DNA of 8,517 nt, taken from the NCBI GenBank assembly GCA_013205605.1, contig JABMMK010000275.1, forward strand, positions 1 to 8,517, given 5' to 3'. Positions 6,034-8,517 of the stretch are shown in pieces (positions within the stretch are counted from its first letter, which is position 1; every line of letters starts with the position of its first letter). The DNA is from Cytophagales bacterium (lineage in GTDB: Bacteria > Bacteroidota > Bacteroidia > Cytophagales > Spirosomataceae). The notes beneath the pieces were generated by a model. The model had not been told where the DNA came from, did no database searches, and saw nothing but the letters and a program-made list of their open reading frames with translations. Position numbers and translations under genes: made by a program.

Positions 6034-7056
6034 ATGCGTCATCAGGTAACCATCAAAGACATTGCTAAGCGACTGAACATTTCGGTGGCTACGGTCTCTA
6101 GGGCTTTGAGGGATTTGCCTGATATTCATCCTGATACTAAAAAAATGGTGGTTGATTTAGCCTTAGAGTTAGATTATCAGCCCAATGTTTTAGCCACCAG
6201 TTTAGTGAAGAGTAAGACTAAAACCTTAGGTGTGATAGTTCCTGACCTGGGCTATTACTTTTTTTCTACGGTTTTAAAATCAATTGAGGAAGCGGCCATT
6301 GCAGCCGGATATAGTTTGTTGATTACGCAGACGCAGGAATCTTACGAGCGGGAATTGATTAATATTCAGAATTTATCCAGAGGCCAAGTAGAAGGTATCA
6401 TCATATCTTTGTCCAGGGAAACGGTGAATTTAGATCATTTAACCCGTTTGCAAAGACGGGGGATTCCCTTAGTATTTTTTGATCGGGATAGTGATGAAAT
6501 TCATGCGTCAAAAGTGATGGTTGACAATGAACAATCAGCATTTGAAGCGGTTAAGCATTTATTACTCGCGGGCTGTAAGCGGATTGCTTTCCTTGCCGGG
6601 CCTAAAAATGTATCTGTTAGTAATCAGCGGATATCAGGCTATTTAAGAGCATTAGCTGAGTCGGGTGTCAAAGAAGATTTAAAGCTAATTATACATTCAG
6701 ATTACATTCAAGATTCAGCGACTCTTTGTACGCAGGAGTTAATGAAAGACAAAAATCGACCCGATGGTATTTTAGTGGTTTCGGACCGATTGGCCTTAGG
6801 TGTTTTGGTGGCTTTGCGAGGTTTAAATATTTCAGTGCCAGAAGAAGTAAAAATAGTAAGTTTTAACAACGAGCCTATTTGTTCCATTGTTTCACCTTCG
6901 ATTTCTTCGGTTTCACAGCCATTAGAGGAGATTGGCCGCTTGTCGGTAGAGCTATTATTAGACCAAATTAATCACAAAGGAGAGGATTTGAAACCTAGGG
7001 TTGAAGTTTTAAAGACTCAATTAATGGTGCGGGAATCTTCTTCTAAAAGGAATTAG
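6034..7056 (+). CDS. LacI/GalR-family transcriptional regulator
   Basis: A 340-residue DNA-binding repressor-type protein of standard LacI length. Domains: helix-turn-helix at 5-26 (VTIKDIAKRLNISVATVSRA), second part of the head with DIHPDTKK (30-37) typical of Bacteroidota members, hinge at about 51-65 (NVLATSLVKSKTKTL), then the periplasmic-binding-protein-like effector domain from GVIVPDL onward. Effector-domain landmarks include VFFDRD, VMVDNEQSAFEAVKHLL, FLAGP, GILVVSDRLALGVL, and the C-terminal PSISSVSQPLEEIGR. The ligand is probably a sugar or nucleoside but cannot be read from sequence. No sugar transporter or catabolic gene lies beside it, so the target is unknown; it may act at a distance or on its own promoter. 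The 3' end overlaps the convergent phosphatase gene by 14 bp. Confidence 0.95.
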   Translation: MRHQVTIKDIAKRLNISVATVSRALRDLPDIHPDTKKMVVDLALELDYQPNVLATSLVKSKTKTLGVIVPDLGYYFFSTVLKSIEEAAIAAGYSLLITQTQESYERELINIQNLSRGQVEGIIISLSRETVNLDHLTRLQRRGIPLVFFDRDSDEIHASKVMVDNEQSAFEAVKHLLLAGCKRIAFLAGPKNVSVSNQRISGYLRALAESGVKEDLKLIIHSDYIQDSATLCTQELMKDKNRPDGILVVSDRLALGVLVALRGLNISVPEEVKIVSFNNEPICSIVSPSISSVSQPLEEIGRLSVELLLDQINHKGEDLKPRVEVLKTQLMVRESSSKRN

Positions 7057-8517
7057 TCCTGATTTTCATTGACTTTTCTTGCCCATTTTGTTGGTATATC
7101 AAAATATGCAATCCAGAATTTAATTCAGAAATCAATTCTTTATTGATTATCCCATTTTGCTTAAATTCCTTTGTTTTACGGCCTAAAAGGTCATAAATGG
7201 TGAGCGATTCAAAAGGGATATTGACCGACTCTTCTACATTCTGAATAGAAAGGGGAGGGTTGACTTTGATGTCAAATGATTCTTGAAAGCAATTTTGTGG
7301 GTCATTAACTTTAAATACTGTATTTTCAATCGGGTTTACCTTGATATTTTTTGTTTTATCTCCATTGGACCAAATATATTCGCCGGTCCAAGTGGCAGAA
7401 AGCTCTATTTGACCGAAGTAATTGATCGTTTGGGTGCTAGCAGCTTTGAGACTGAGGTCTTTAAAAACAGTGAATTGATCTAATATATTTCCTTCTTCGT
7501 TAATAAATTTAGCGTCCAATCTTTTGCCATCAATTTCAAAATAAAAGGACCCTGCTTGGCCTGCTAGGCTATATTCCATCACAGGGTGTGGGTCACTGGC
7601 TCTAGCCGCTCCCGTCGCTCCGCCCACGCCATTGACCACATAAATAACTCCATTTTTTTCGGTATTACTCGTCGAGAAGAGGTAGGGGCACGAGTTGGCA
7701 GATTTATCATAACGTCCAGTTGAGCTTTGGGGCCAATGGATGGATTTGTTAAATTCCGACGATAGACCATATTGGTTTTTGAGGGGTTTACTTCTTTCAA
7801 AGACGTGGCTATGCCCGGTGAGCACTAGGTCCACATTAAATTCATCAAATACTTTGGGTAAAATGGCTCTTAAGTTAATTAAATCAGGAACCAAATCGGA
7901 ATCGTAGGTGCCTTTGGTATAAGGGGGATAATGGAAAAACACGACCTTCCATAGCTGCTTAGTGGACTTAAGGTCATTTTTTAGCCAGGTTAATTGGTCT
8001 GAAGGCCCATCGAAAATACGCTTATTGTCCTTCCCATATGCATAAGAATCGAGACAAATAAAGTGGGTATTGCCATAGTCGAAGGAATAATAAGCTTCAG
8101 ATCCAGAGGCCAAACCCCCTAATTCTCCCTTCGTGGGTAGGGTGAAGTTCTGAAAATAGGCCATGTCGGGATGATCCTGGTTTTTAGGATATATGTCATA
8201 GTCATGGTTTCCAACGGTAGGGAATAGTGCTGATTGTTTCAGTAAAGGGCCATTTTGATATATTTGAAAGAAATTGGTCTGGAAATCATCATCCGAACCA
8301 CCCCCATAAACATTATCGCCCTGGGTCAGGAATAGGTTGGTGTATTTATTGCCAATAAACTTTTTGAATCCTTCGTAGACATTTTTTTGATAGGGGCCTT
8401 CGGGCCACATGTCACCGATGGACCAAACGCTAAATTTTTCTTGGGAGCCAATGGCCGGGGCTGTTTTGAAGAAGTACGTTGAGTCGCCAGTAAATTGTGT
8501 TGTTGTTAAGCGTATGC
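7043..8517 (-). CDS. secreted purple-acid-phosphatase-like metallophosphoesterase with T9SS sorting domain (5' end beyond window)
   Basis: The visible 490 residues lack the N-terminus and signal peptide, since the frame stays open to the window edge. Residues 1-20 look like the end of a Fn3-like domain. The catalytic domain carries all purple acid phosphatase ligands: Asp35 (SIGD), Asp67 and Tyr70 (GDNVY), Asn103 (GNHD), His195 (FFHYPPY), and His235/His237 (GHSHVFERS). This ligand set, with GDNxY and GNHD, fits TRAP-like enzymes, which hydrolyse phosphomonoesters with a dinuclear metal centre. An Ig-like module follows (about 355-420; YIWSNGDKT, IENTVFKV), then a type A sorting domain (about 421-490; LTIYDLLGRK, LNSGLHIL), implying T9SS export across the outer membrane. 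An ATG at 8410 is not the start: it falls just after ligand Asp35. It overlaps the LacI gene tail to tail by 14 bp. Confidence 0.92.
   Translation of the reverse strand, partial: IRLTTTQFTGDSTYFFKTAPAIGSQEKFSVWSIGDMWPEGPYQKNVYEGFKKFIGNKYTNLFLTQGDNVYGGGSDDDFQTNFFQIYQNGPLLKQSALFPTVGNHDYDIYPKNQDHPDMAYFQNFTLPTKGELGGLASGSEAYYSFDYGNTHFICLDSYAYGKDNKRIFDGPSDQLTWLKNDLKSTKQLWKVVFFHYPPYTKGTYDSDLVPDLINLRAILPKVFDEFNVDLVLTGHSHVFERSKPLKNQYGLSSEFNKSIHWPQSSTGRYDKSANSCPYLFSTSNTEKNGVIYVVNGVGGATGAARASDPHPVMEYSLAGQAGSFYFEIDGKRLDAKFINEEGNILDQFTVFKDLSLKAASTQTINYFGQIELSATWTGEYIWSNGDKTKNIKVNPIENTVFKVNDPQNCFQESFDIKVNPPLSIQNVEESVNIPFESLTIYDLLGRKTKEFKQNGIINKELISELNSGLHILIYQQNGQEKSMKIRTNSF

Noticed and set aside
7048..7060. 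AGGA...TCCT inverted repeat at the LacI/phosphatase junction as a terminator
   Set aside because: The stem is only 4 bp with no clear T-run; too weak to call an intrinsic terminator.
1..8517. Mobile element, CRISPR array, tRNA/rRNA, defence or toxin-antitoxin system
   Set aside because: No transposase, integrase, regular repeat-spacer pattern, tRNA-like sequence or known defence domain is present on reading both strands.

Overview
The window looks like a chromosomal segment of a Bacteroidota bacterium, probably of the Cytophagales type. Four things point there: an AT-rich composition; three promoter candidates with a perfect TANNTTTG -7 box, one of them with a TTTG -33 box at 19 bp spacing; almost no Shine-Dalgarno sequences before the start codons; and a secreted phosphatase ending in a type IX secretion (T9SS) sorting domain. 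The phylum is a firm inference. The order is only a guess.

Left part (1-2202, minus strand): a tightly packed sugar-nucleotide operon, galE -> rmlB -> rmlA, with 4 bp and 2 bp between genes. It makes UDP-galactose-type sugars and the dTDP-glucose / dTDP-4-keto-6-deoxyglucose branch used for surface polysaccharides. rmlA runs off the left edge after 42 codons. The operon has a likely promoter at 2230-2260.

Middle (2203-3807): divergent from galE is a SirB1-type transglutaminase-like protein (2354-3187) with a well-formed promoter that also decides its start codon. It runs tail to tail into a 4'-phosphopantetheinyl transferase on the minus strand (3184-3807), and the two stop codons share a palindromic CTAG.

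Right-centre (3886-5988, plus strand): three closely spaced genes that look like one transcription unit. They are a WD40 beta-propeller protein with a TTG start, a DivIVA-domain coiled-coil protein whose membrane-binding motif closely resembles that of Bacillus DivIVA, and the folate enzyme dihydroneopterin aldolase (folB). A LacI-family regulator (6034-7056) follows with its own promoter candidate.

Right end (7043-8517, minus strand): a purple-acid-phosphatase/TRAP-like metallophosphoesterase with a C-terminal T9SS sorting domain. It is cut at its N-terminus by the window edge and overlaps the end of the LacI gene by 14 bp. I see no tRNA, rRNA, CRISPR array, insertion sequence or prophage gene. 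Most of the window is ordinary core or semi-core genome. The least ordinary parts are the WD40-DivIVA pair and several active-site substitutions (RmlA, the SirB1-like protein, GalE gatekeeper). No clearly new multi-gene system is evident.
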